Program-made: the position numbers and the translations under genes | Shown: positions 1 through 9,908 of the stretch, one piece after another | Numbering within the stretch: position 1 is the first letter of the stretch | Layout of the letters: each line of letters opens with the position of its first letter | The notes under the pieces: generated by a model | Seen by the model: only the letters and a program-made list of their open reading frames with translations | The model's database searches: none | What the model was told of the DNA's origin: nothing | Assembly: GCA_033558025.1 (NCBI GenBank) | Contig: JAUCEF010000014.1 | Location: 4,030,001 to 4,094,000, forward strand | Reading direction: 5' to 3' | Origin: Phytophthora sp. 'mugwort' | Lineage: Eukaryota > Oomycota > Peronosporomycetes > Peronosporales > Peronosporaceae | DNA: 64,000 nt

Positions 1-117
1 TGACCGGTTCAAAAGTTAACCGGTCTCACTTTTCGGGTGCGCGCTCACCACCTCCTCTCAATTCAGATTCGCCAAGAAGACGTACAGGCCATGGAGAAGA
101 AGCGGTAATATACGACG

Positions 118-540
118 ATGGAGAGAGTGAGGATTCTCAAAGAGTGGCAACGAAATCCTCAATGGGCGCCTACGATGGCGGCGAAGGAACTGGGCGTCAA
201 GAAGGGGACATTACTTGGCTGGAGGAAACAACTCTCTGATGAAAATTTTCATTCATCAAAGAACCAGCAGATGCGGGCGAGGGATTCAGAAAGGCGGGCT
301 CAGGGCCACCAAGGAAACTTCAGCCACACGAAGATCGCGTGCTTCAATTTTCCCGAAACGGCTTGGCGGATGGGGGAAAGGTAACACACCGATATGCTAT
401 ACTATTGCGGCCAAATTCCTGACTTTGTGTCGCGAAACGACAAATCTAAGTCAAGTTGGGTGCGCTTCATGTGCCATTATTGGCCAATCGTTGCATCGGA
501 GGTTGCTAGGGTTGAGGGTTGAGGGATGCCGACTTTAATG
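118..540 (+). pseudogene. Transposon-derived helix-turn-helix protein, N-terminal fragment
   Basis: An ATG at 118 opens a frame whose first 45 residues look like a helix-turn-helix DNA-binding unit: a motif LKEWQRNPQWAP is followed by AAKELGVKKGTLLGWRKQL, the spacing expected of a psq/CENP-B or Tc5-like N-terminal domain. The similarity to coding sequence then passes through all three frames up to about 540 (for example SKSSWVRFMCHYWP), which indicates frameshifts. No catalytic domain follows directly; a Ulp1-like peptidase fragment on the same strand begins about 0.9 kb downstream and could belong to the same dead element. The fold assignment is by pattern only. It is clearly not a functional gene in this form. 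Confidence 0.4.
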
Positions 541-1377
541 TCGTTAAGCAGCGAGCGGAGGATTCTGAAGCCTTAGAGTCAAACGCCATGGAGATAGAGG
601 ACGCTGGCCATTTGGTCGTCGCGCCGGAGCTTTTCGAGCAACACTGCACCTGCACGAGACCCGCGGTAACGAAGCCGCCACTACCGAGCCCTCTGACAAT
701 GTCGTAGGCTAGCTCGGCCCTCGGAGGGCTATGATCGTGCCCCGGAGGATAGTGAGCAAGAGACGCCCAGATAGAGGTCTCTATGCAAGTGTTTGGCGAG
801 ATCACCGCGCCAGGACGAAACAGTGACTTTCCGCTCGCGAGCGGGGAGACGGATGTGAGCCAGGCCGGCAGGTGAATTTCGCCTTTCTTACCCATTGGGC
901 CCAAGCTACAGCTCTGCCTTGGTCCTCAAGCTCTTTAAGGGTCCGCAAAACCCGAAGCTGGCGGCGATCATAGCCAAAACGGTTCCGCGCGGAATGATCA
1001 TGGACGCAAATCAGATTACTCCAATTCTTACTTGCCCGACAATACCCCGGTGCCATCGGCGGGTTACGGCCCTTCAAGCAAATTCAGGAACATCTGGGGG
1101 AAAGGACGTGATTATTGAGGTAGAAGAGTTTGGCATTATCCCGTGCATTTTCCTGGCAGTGATGAAAAGGTGGCACACTGCTGTGAAGGCAGTGAGCCAG
1201 GTCGAAGAAGCTATGGAGTGGATTGCTGAGGTTCGCTTTGATATTCAGGTCAGTCCAGACTTCAGAGTCACACATGATCCGGGTTTTGACTCCAGGCCGG
1301 CCGCATTTCCATTGTTCTCCTTCCATGTACGGTGACTGGCTCTCCAAATTGATTGCCGCTCATTTTGCTAATACTAG
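541..1377. other. Gap between the HTH fragment and the Ulp1 fragment
   Basis: Both strands hold only short open frames without a recognisable domain. The stretch is probably the decayed middle of the transposon whose ends are the HTH and Ulp1 fragments on either side, but I see no direct evidence for that. Confidence 0.3.
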
Positions 1378-2060
1378 CTAATTGTGTACTAGATTGAGCT
1401 TATAGAGATCGCAGGAACACGCCAGTTCAGTGATGCTACAATGAAAGCCATAATGGTCACTCTTTTTGACGCAAGACCTGGCGTGTTCGTCATCAAACCG
1501 ACTTCAATCGGTATTGTCAGAAAAGGAGTCACAGAGATTGATAAGAAGACCTTGGCTAGACTATTTTGTGGCCTGCGTGACCAGCTCGTGCTGGTGCCAA
1601 TCAACGGCGACGGTGTGCATTGGTGCAATGTCATGATCGACCTCCGGACAGCACACGTACGCTCCTACGATCCCATGTACTCCCGTTACGTTGAAAGTGT
1701 GAAGAAACTTGGATTTTGAGAGTGGCAAACTTGAAGAAAAAACACTATAGAGAATATCGCCGAGACGCATTTGATGATCCACTTTGAACGGCAATACTTC
1801 AATGGTGAAACGATCAGGTTTGCCGACGTCGTTTCTGGTGGAGAACGGATGACGGTGGTCGTTCGTATATCGGGCGGTGCGGTGGCTACATTAATCCTCC
1901 CATTACGATTTTCACGAATGCTAAGCGAAGCTACCCCACTCGAACAGTTCAGGACGATGCTATCGGTGAGAGCTATCCTTCAGGACCGAAGAGCTGGATG
2001 GATCAGCGCTTTTTTCGAGAGTATCTAACGGAAAGAAGCGCAATGGATGTGGACCCCCCA
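1378..2060 (+). pseudogene. Ulp1/C48-type cysteine peptidase fragment, transposon-associated
   Basis: The frame 1441-1719 has the core of a Ulp1 (C48) peptidase: LVLVPINGDGVHWCNVMIDL followed by an YDPM motif, which supplies the catalytic His (HW) and Asp of the His-Asp-Cys triad. It is cut by stop codons right after RYVESVKKLGF. Decayed coding sequence seems to continue in other frames to about 2,060, where the Gln/Cys part of the active site would be expected but is not recognisable. Multicopy Ulp1-like genes in oomycetes are commonly carried by DNA transposons, so a mobile origin is inferred. The absence of a catalytic Cys and the stops make it a pseudogene. Confidence 0.55.
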
Positions 2061-3801
2061 TAGGCGAGAGAAGACAAACTTCCTGGATAACTGCACCGTC
2101 TGTCTCGATGAGTCTGAATGCCAAGAAGAACGCACGCGTTGCAATGCACGTCTGCACTATCTACCGGCAAACGCAACTGGTCTATGACAGCCTGTAGACT
2201 CTTCGGCATTGAGAATACTAGGATGTTTGGGCACGAATGACAAGAGATTGATTTAATCAATGGCGAACAAATTTCGAAAAAAAAAACACGACAGTTATTC
2301 TGGTAAACTGAAGAAACTATGAAGCGCTTTTTCTTCAGCTGCTGTTAGAGACGTAAGAATCAAAAGCGGGACAAAAACGGCATTAACTACGCCCGTATAG
2401 CTATGATGTGTTGTGGCTTGTCGTTGGGTGTTGTTGGAGTGTGGTCAACACTTAAACTCCTGCCTCATCTTCAGGAGATCATCAAAAAATATCCACAAGA
2501 GCTTGCATTCAAGAAAACGTCTGATGCGATTGAGAACAAGGATCCAACTGACCAAACGGAAGTCATGGAAAGAGAAAGTACGTCGGACAGCAGTGAAGAA
2601 GCAGAAAAAATCGGTTTCATGAGATCTGTTATGATAAACAGCGCAAGTGACGAGGCACTCGTCTAGCCTAAAGTAACTGCGTACAATAACGTTTTCACCA
2701 AGCTCAGACTAATATGCAAGTTCATAATTAGTCAAAATTGAAAATTAGTCTATGCCATCTTGGTTCAGACAGTTCACACTATTCCCCTAATCTGAGACAT
2801 GAAATTGTTTAATCTGGCGCACTCATACATGATAATTAGAAACCGGCAACAAAGACGAACTCCTGACGAATGGTGATGGTATCGCACCAAGTCGATATTT
2901 TCAAAACAATACTCCTACATCTGTTGGGAACTTCAATTCAAAGTGGCGGGAAGTTTCAGAATCAAAGCACAGTCAGATTAAACAGATTCGATACTTCAAC
3001 TAGCTTTGGGTTCGTGGGATTGGACAGACTATACTCGTGTACTTACGCGAATTCTTACAAAAGTAGCCACAGATTCCCTCAAATTATATATTTAGACTGG
3101 TCAGATTGGACAGATTATTCAGACTCATGTATTGAACGATATACGACTAAGAATGCAGCAGCAATCGCGGAATCGTAGCGAGTCGACGATACGTCATGCA
3201 GGTGAAGTTCAACTGTCATGAGTACAAACACGCAGCAGTTGTAGATCCCAACCTATCCGAAGTCCGTATGGGTTTATGGGCTGCCATTGAACGGCAGCTC
3301 CGCGACGCATTGTTTAAGTGGTGTTATGTGTGCTTATATCGGCGCAAACACAAGCACGCTGATCTTATTCCGGCTGGCATCGATAGCTGCGCCACATCAG
3401 GGGCCTTCCTCGGGCAAATTGAATGTACGATGTACGCGTCTTTTGTGCAGTCTTCAAACACCTTGGTATCGTGGAGCAGGAAGTCCACCCGTAGGTGCGA
3501 AGTTGAGCGCAATCGTTGATCTGAACAGATGCATTTAGTCGCGCCAGTTATAATCTGCCAAATATGCGCAATCTATCTAGTCTTCCCAATCAATCAAGTC
3601 TAAATGGCGCTTGACCCACCGTGGGCCGTTACCTTCAGCGCGAGTCCACTTTTAGAGTGAATAAAGAGGCTCGAGGCAGGCTTGGCCTTCTTACGTACTT
3701 GGAAGGTTCTTGCGCTATACTCGATCACATTCTCGAAGAATTCGTCCCAGTTGGAAAAATACTTATGTTTCTAATATTTCGGCAACTCGCACGAGATCTC
3801 C
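2061..3801. other. No recognisable gene; AT-rich decayed sequence
   Basis: Only short open frames occur (for example 2,403-2,666 and 3,196-3,519 on the plus strand), none with a domain, signal peptide or family I recognise. I regard them as chance or degraded transposon frames. Confidence 0.35.
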
Positions 3802-4026
3802 TCACCTACTACAAAAAATTCGAGTGCGCGGCGCGAATGTGGACAGCGATGATTCATCGTCATCGCTGTCCGCATTCGCGCACTCGAGTTTCTCTCTCTC
3901 TCTCTCTTGTCCGCTCCGTCGGCTTCCCCGGCTTCCTTCTCCTCCTTCCCGTTCCTCGCTCACCTCATCCTCGTCCACCTCCTTCTCCGACACAGACTCT
4001 TCGTCGGCGGCGCTCTCCTCCTCCAT
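3802..4026 (-). other. Short acidic open frame containing a foldback
   Basis: A 74-codon minus-strand frame with an ATG at 4,026 encodes a Glu/Asp/Ser-rich peptide (starting MEEESAADEESVSEKEVDED). Its second half lies over a plus-strand CT microsatellite (about 3,889-3,908) and over one of the best inverted repeats in the window. Nothing identifies a protein family, and the low complexity alone could explain the open frame. It is listed because the charge bias is marked and because of the hairpin in it; it may not be a gene. Confidence 0.2.
3821..3886. repeat. Imperfect inverted repeat with 7-nt loop
   Basis: Left arm 3821-3852 and right arm 3860-3886 are reverse complements (CGAGTGCGCG..GGACAGCGATGA). 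The left arm carries a 5-nt insertion and there is one T/C mismatch; otherwise all 27 positions pair. A run of CT dinucleotides follows at once. Confidence 0.85.
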
Positions 4027-5271
4027 TTCGGATGCAATCCACCGCTAGATTGTCTGACGAGATGTCGGCCGCAACCGCGCTGCCGTGGCGCGCTTTAGCT
4101 TGCATTGCGCCACTATGAGCGCTGGCCGGAAACTGGGGGAAATCACCCCTTTTCGAAAATTATAAAATTGTGGAAATTCGGAGACCATTCCATGTATACC
4201 AGTGTATACCACTGAATGTGGTTCTGTCTCAGCAGTGGTACTCTCAAATTAGGACAATATGAGGACGCCCCACTGCCAAATTCCCGTGCTGTTGTCACAT
4301 ATCGCATCTGCTGTAGCACCTTTGAAATGTGTCATCACCGCAACAACGCTTAGCAGCACACATCGATGTGACGTCTTTGACCCCGCAGCCTTATTTTGCT
4401 TTGTGCACGGGCAAGTGGTGGGTATCTGTCCGTTGGCCACCACCAGTAGGTTCAAGCATTTGTCGAAACTGGCTGCAGGCAAGCCGTGAGTTGGTGGGCA
4501 AAAGCTCTTCAGATTAGCAGCAACGCTCCCTCATCACAACTGCGGGTCGGTTGCTCCTCCGAGCCAGGACTGCGAAATGCATAATGCTCAACCAGATCCT
4601 AGCGAGAGACATCCGTTGCTGTCGATGCTGACGCTTCCGACGCCGTGCACGATACGCTAAAGCCGTTCGACATCGCCAATAGCAACACATCGAAATGCAC
4701 CGATTGCATGTGCGCGGAGCCGCACAAATGCGCTGCCGACTCCTGGAGTACAGCTCGTCCGTCTGCCATGAAGCCAGCAGGTTCAAGTGCGCCTCGCTCG
4801 GGCGAATTATCATATGTTACGAAACGAACCTCGTATCCATTTACGAGTTTGGTCACCACACATCAAAACAAAATGCAGTCTCGCCGAAGCGCAAGAAGTT
4901 AATAACGGCAACGCAAAAACAGTTATGCAATGAGATGGCAGAACATCACCATCGACCGATGCAAATTCGTCACGCCCTGTCCCGCAAGTTTTCCACCCGC
5001 TGACTGACCTGTCAATTTTGAAAGTTTCCCAGAACTACGTAAACAAGCTTCCTAGTGAACTATGATCGTGTCGAGGCGTGAGGGAGTGGATCCATGCAAG
5101 GGTTTACATCAGGGACGGAAGAAATGGCGCCACCCTTCACGTTTTTGACTGGAAGTTAGATCCCGAGGGCAAGCAGTCGGCGGTAGTTGGAAACAGCTCC
5201 GACGAAACCCATTGTTTGTCGGGCCTACGACGAGAAGGCTAGTATGCGGATGATGATACCGACGAAGTCTT
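4027..5271. other. No recognisable gene
   Basis: Overlapping short frames on both strands around 4,514-4,902 are the longest, but I recognise no family. The neighbouring gag fragment on the minus strand suggests this may be deeper decay of the same retroelement; that is inference only. Confidence 0.3.
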
Positions 5272-5560
5272 TCATCCCTCACGTCGATGCGACGTACAAT
5301 ATGAACTTTCGCGAGTATCCCGTGCTCGTGGTCGGTATCTCTGATCGCATCCAGGCGTTGGCGCTTCCCGCGTATACGCCCAACTCTTAGCACGCCCGCT
5401 AAGGTTGGAGAGGGCGAAAGCCACTCGGAGGTGCTCCGAAGAAATGTGTTGCATCCATTGCAAGACCTACTTCTCGCACCCAGATGTGAGGTTTTCTTCT
5501 TCCTTCCCTTCGTACGGATTTACCTTCAGCCGCAACGACTTGGGGTAGACCGGTTTCGGC
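5272..5560 (-). pseudogene. Ty3/gypsy gag fragment
   Basis: On the minus strand, reading from about 5,560 downward and crossing frames once, the sequence gives a short WVREV-like helix followed by SSEHLRVAFALSNLSGRAKS and WAYT. This is the signature of the retrotransposon gag central domain (vaFalsnLsGrAxxWa). The frame is lost after WAYT, and the expected rest of gag and the zinc knuckle were not found. The piece is short, broken and isolated, with no LTR recognised next to it. The gag assignment rests on the one motif, which is distinctive. Confidence 0.6.
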
Positions 5561-6887
5561 TCTGCGGCCGGAACTTACAAGATACTTCGAACATGTTCGA
5601 TTAGCCCCCGCTAATACATGTCGAACGCAGTCACGCGTTCGACCTGCTCAGCTTGTGTTGACGACGCCAAGCTGTGCAAGGCAGCCGTGCCAAATATGCC
5701 AGCCATCTTACGAACGGACTCAAACTTTGAGTCGTTCCGATGAGGAAACTCATTCCGGTCCATGTTGCTTGAACCCAGAGGTTTCAGGTAGTAACCCGTG
5801 TAGGCGTGAATTGACGACAAGTGTTACCAAGTGTGACGGGGTACACCACACCTTGCGCACAGGAAGTGTGGCTTCCGGGGAGTTTACACAATTTCAGTGA
5901 ACGGCAGTTCACAAGTCCCGGGTCTGGGTGACTGTTACCAAAATTAGGTAGATTTAAGACTGAATATATTTATATATAGGTGACCCCTTTTAATACGTCT
6001 ACATACTAACTATTAGTCACCAATAAAGTACCCTATAGCGATCCTATTGGGTAGCTCTGAGGTATTTGTACCATATGCGTGGTACCTATCCGTGACATCA
6101 TTACTGTGACGTCATAGTGATGTTGCTACATAGCTTAGGCTACTTAGGTACACCAGTCAGGCACGCACACTCACGCTACCACGATCGCGCCCAGACCTCG
6201 GCACGTGGTCCGGCTCTTCCGTAACGAGGTTCCGATGCTCCAGCTTACCATGCAAAATGTTACTTCGTAGCCCCTTGCTCGCTTGTTGATCTTCCAGACG
6301 AACGGTTTGGACTATGCCCAAGACGGCGTCCACCGTTCCCACTCAGTACAGCCCTCATATGATTTATTACGTGCACCAAAGAAAGCTGACCAATAAGCAA
6401 TGCGGTAGTGCTTATTGCTTAGGAGGCAAATGCGAAGAAAAGAATATTAATCTATTTCATGAGATTTCGCAAAGCTACTCTTTGCTGCTCTCACTGTCCT
6501 CCTTGCTTGCTGTTCACCACCCATGCCTACACACTGTATACAGCCATTTGGAGCCGCGCTCCTGTGGTTCCGAGTGAGCCGTCCGTGCGGTTCGACATCG
6601 CATCTGAACCGCGAAGAGCGCCCCGCTCTTTAGCGTTCCCACTCGAGCGGGCTACTGATCGATATTCTTGCACTTTGTTCCGCTGGCCTCGCACAGGAAC
6701 CTTAGCGTCTTGGTCCCGAATGCCTTGACTAGTATGTCGTCAAACTAATTCGTGGCATCAACGTAGCCGAATGTGACCGTTCAGCGCTCGATGGCGTTCT
6801 CTGATGAAGTCGCTATCGAATACACCCATGCTTCGTCAGAGCGAGGTAGCCAGCGTTTTGTACCAGCGCAATCACGCTCTGGCCAAA
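5561..6887. other. No recognisable gene
   Basis: Short frames only, for example 6,314-6,577 and 6,459-6,728 on the plus strand. The part around 5,940-6,130 is AT-rich with scattered GTGACATCA/TGACGTCA-like words but no clear repeat ends. I assign nothing. Confidence 0.3.
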
Positions 6888-7006
6888 ACATTGGCGAAGT
6901 ATTCCGTTGCTCCATGTCTGCTGCCATCACACGCGTCCGGAACAAACAAACATTGGCGAAGTATTTCGTTGATCCATGTCTGCTAGCATTGCACGCGTCC
7001 GGAACA
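6888..7006 (+). repeat. 62-bp tandem duplication, two copies
   Basis: The segment starting ACATTGGCGAAGTATT at 6,888 is repeated from 6,950 with a period of 62 bp. Both copies contain CCATGTCTGCT and end in ACGCGTCCGGAACA, with a handful of substitutions between them. It lies in a non-coding or dead region. Confidence 0.85.
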
Positions 7007-7160
7007 CATCTCGGCTACACCGGCTTAAAGCCAGGTACGCGGCTCCCGCAGAGATGAGGGAAACCGTCCCCTGAAACCTGGGGTTGAACACTGCCGGGGC
7101 GTCCTGATCATTAACCAGACGCCGGAGGCGGAACACCTGTTATCGAAGTAGATATCCCGA

Positions 7161-7500
7161 TCAGCGTCGTGTAAACGTTAAGACGTCGCCCGATCTACCT
7201 TCGTACATGAACGGCGCTCGCGGGTCGTTTTCAGGTACCAATAGCAGCTCGCCAGTGCAGTGCACCAGGTTCTCGAAAAACATTAACAGTGGCGTCGCCA
7301 CAAATGCAATGTCCCTTCTGGTGCGTGCCGGGAGAGCGTGGTTGATCTCGGCTCGAAGACGCCAAATCTCATCACCTTGATCGTGCCGGAATTGTTCCAA
7401 GGCACACAGATTGTTAGACGTTTGAGTTATGACGCGATCCTGGTGCATTCGATCTTGAAGAAGATTTGTCTCTTGTTTCCCTTGCCCGGCCGAGTTCGTC
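7161..7500 (-). other. Charged helical open frame, possible retroelement remnant
   Basis: A 95-codon frame on the minus strand (7,448-7,161) encodes a Gln/Arg/Glu-rich, probably helical stretch including ALEQFRHDQGDEIWRLRAEI. The same frame is preceded by more helix-like sequence up to about 7,500. Nothing marks it as a specific family. Its setting and amino-acid bias suggest a retrotransposon gag or coiled-coil fragment, but that is a guess. Confidence 0.2.
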
Positions 7501-7935
7501 TTCCAGGTATGTCACCTGATGCGTATGATTCGGACTGTGGAGTCGGCGGGTACACGTGACGCAGCCGAATGACTGGACCTGACCTTGCAGGGTGAGGCCG
7601 GCGGCGATCGCTCCTCGCCGGTGGCGTTGGAATGGCGATCACTCATCAAGCGAGGGAATGCATATGGCTTAGTGCGCGAATTGAGAAGTGTGACCGAAGT
7701 GTGGCTGTTGTACGGTAATGACATCGAACAGGGGGCGGTTGCGGAGAACCGTAAGACAAGAGTATCAGATCTAAAGGAAACTGCAGATCTTGCAAAAAGG
7801 CGGTCCAGCCATGGGGAAAGAGGAGATCGAGCAATGATACGATGTAAAGGCGGGACAACACTTGACCTAATCAGGAGACATGGCGGGTGCTTCGATACAG
7901 GGAAAGGAAATCAATACGAAGGCAGTCGTCAGGAA

Positions 7936-8620
7936 CGGATCTGATATAAGCTGTCCGACCGGATAATACTGATCTTGGCTCGGCTAACCACCCGAGATTG
8001 AGATTAAGACAAGTCATGGATGTTGGAGATCGAGACTGGTCGACGACAAGCACATTAAGGTGATCTGGCTCGGTCTACCACTGTTGGGACGATAGACCCT
8101 CGAGCGTGGTAATCTCAGATCGGACAGGTGATTGGGTTCGCGATGGGCTAGAGACGGAGGTCGGAACGGCACATGTTTTCCTAGGCCATCCCCGATCGGA
8201 CCACCACCGATCCCGGTCGATCCTCAATCACAGCCGACCCTCGACCGTATCGGTACCCGACCTCGAGATCGGTGCATGGGACTGAGATCGGGACCTGTCG
8301 GTGATCAGCAGATACTGACCGATCTGGATCGATTCCCGATCAGGGTGCAGCCGACCGTGATCCAGTTGCGATCTGATTGATCCTCGATTTTATCAGAATA
8401 CTGCCTTGTAGAAATAGTGGAGGAATAAGATCGAGCATCACCGGCAATTGACGAACCGCGACTGATCAAGATCGGCCCTCCATCGGATCGGCACATACGT
8501 TCTGATAGATCGGCATACCAGTTCATACATACGGATTCTGGCAGATCCGATCACTGCTTTCAGTCGATCGGCGTTCACAGATCGGCATACACGTTCTGTC
8601 ATCAGGGATCTGGCAGATCG
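7936..8620. repeat. GATC-dense degenerate repeat
   Basis: By eye about 28 GATC words occur in about 685 bp, against fewer than 3 expected for random sequence. Many sit in GATCGG, and parts recur as degenerate units: AGATCGGCATAC at about 8,507 and again at about 8,580, each followed some 40 bases later by CTGGCAGATC. Short words and pieces of different lengths are mixed, so it is not a simple satellite. No coding potential was recognised. Confidence 0.75.
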
Positions 8621-9469
8621 GGAGCCGGTTGACTATCATTCTCGGAGATGTGCAAGTGTGATTCCAGTATATTTTGAGTGGTTGAAGAGAAAAAAATCAG
8701 GGTAGTCAAGTGGTACGAATTAGGCTTCAGGATGGGAAGATAGGACAAGAAAAGTATAACAACAATCAGACTCGAGCTTGAATTGGACGAATTAAGCGGG
8801 TTTCAGACGCCACGGGCTGGGAACTACATTGGCCCGTCAAAGTGTCGCCAAGTCAAGGGTAGTAGATCTACTTTTGTGGTGGGAGGCTTGGATCGAATAT
8901 TAGCCGATCTCCCCTACGCTAGTGAACTTTTGCTCAAGAGCTCCAGTCGATCGATCGGCAGTCAGTGCTTGACCGACAATCACTTCTTGCAAGACCTCGC
9001 TAAAGGATACTGCAATTATCTAAAGCAAAGAAAAGAACATCCTCGACCTGGCAGTTAGTGGCAGACGACATAATGGGTCGGGACTTGGGGCCGAGTGCCT
9101 TCAAAACAAAAATTACACAAAACGTCGTCAAATGGATTGTGAGCTACTCAGGAAGGTGACTCGATCGTCATTACGTCCAATACGCAAGGAGGGGTGCTTC
9201 AGTTGTTGAGGACGTGTCGGTATTTTGCTGAGGCAGGCCCATGCCGAGCTTTCCAGCTAGCGAGCACTATAGCGGGCCGAACATAGAATCTTTTCCTCGC
9301 AGGAGCGCAGCGACTGCCTTGCAAAGTAAAAACCAAGCCGCGTGCCATCGGCCCCCATGGGCGATAGGGTTAACCTTAATGTGAGACAATCAATACAAAA
9401 CGTAAGCTTGAGATAAATATGTGACGCGGCGAGTTGGGTGCAGCAACGTATGTCTTATTTTTACCCCCC
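8621..9469. other. No recognisable gene; one unassigned 91-codon frame
   Basis: A plus-strand frame from 8,783 to 9,058 has no ATG at its beginning and encodes a peptide with ASELLLKSSSRSIGSQCL and LAKGYCNYLKQRKEHP. I do not recognise it. The rest of the interval holds nothing I can support. Confidence 0.25.
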
Positions 9470-9620
9470 CCTACCCGAAGCAGAAGTCACAAAGACAGCA
9501 GCAACACGTTTTTTTCGAAGTCGGACGACTTCGCGTTGACGTCCTTCGCCCCACGGAATTTGAGGTCGTCTTGCGATGTCGTTAATGAACAATCTTGTAA
9601 ATGTTCAATTGCTGAATGTT
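9470..9620 (-). pseudogene. Pogo/Tigger-type (DDE_1) transposase fragment
   Basis: Read on the minus strand the piece contains LKFRGAKDV and, in another frame, EKNVLLLSL or KKRVAAVFVTSASG. This is the block that follows the first catalytic Asp in pogo/CENP-B-type DDE_1 transposases. The same DNA, about 80% alike by eye, occurs on the plus strand at 16,640-16,790 inside a longer transposase pseudogene, so the two are dispersed copies of one family in opposite orientation. Stops and frame changes show it is dead. A possible terminal motif GGGGCACTAT lies at 9,899-9,908. Confidence 0.6.
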
Positions 9621-9846
9621 AACTCTTGTCATCAACTGCAGTACGTGTTCGAAGTCTTCCTGTCGAGCTTATAAACGGACTCACGAAACCTCCAGTTCTT
9701 GGACTACAGGCATCTTCTCTTAAATGCGAACTTGGGACGACTCGAGATTTGATAATGAAGAGAGAAAGCTGCTCCGTGAGCTCGACCGCCATCGCTGAGG
9801 TTGGTGGCCTAACAACTCGCCAATGGTAATTGGGCTCTGATCTGAC

Positions 9847-9873
9847 AATTATGATAATTATGATAATTACAAT
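9847..9873 (+). repeat. Short AATTATGAT tandem repeat
   Basis: The 9-mer AATTATGAT is repeated nearly three times head to tail. It is a minor microsatellite. Confidence 0.8.
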
Positions 9874-9908
9874 CAGTGGTGAAGTACTAAAAGAGAATGG
9901 GGCACTAT

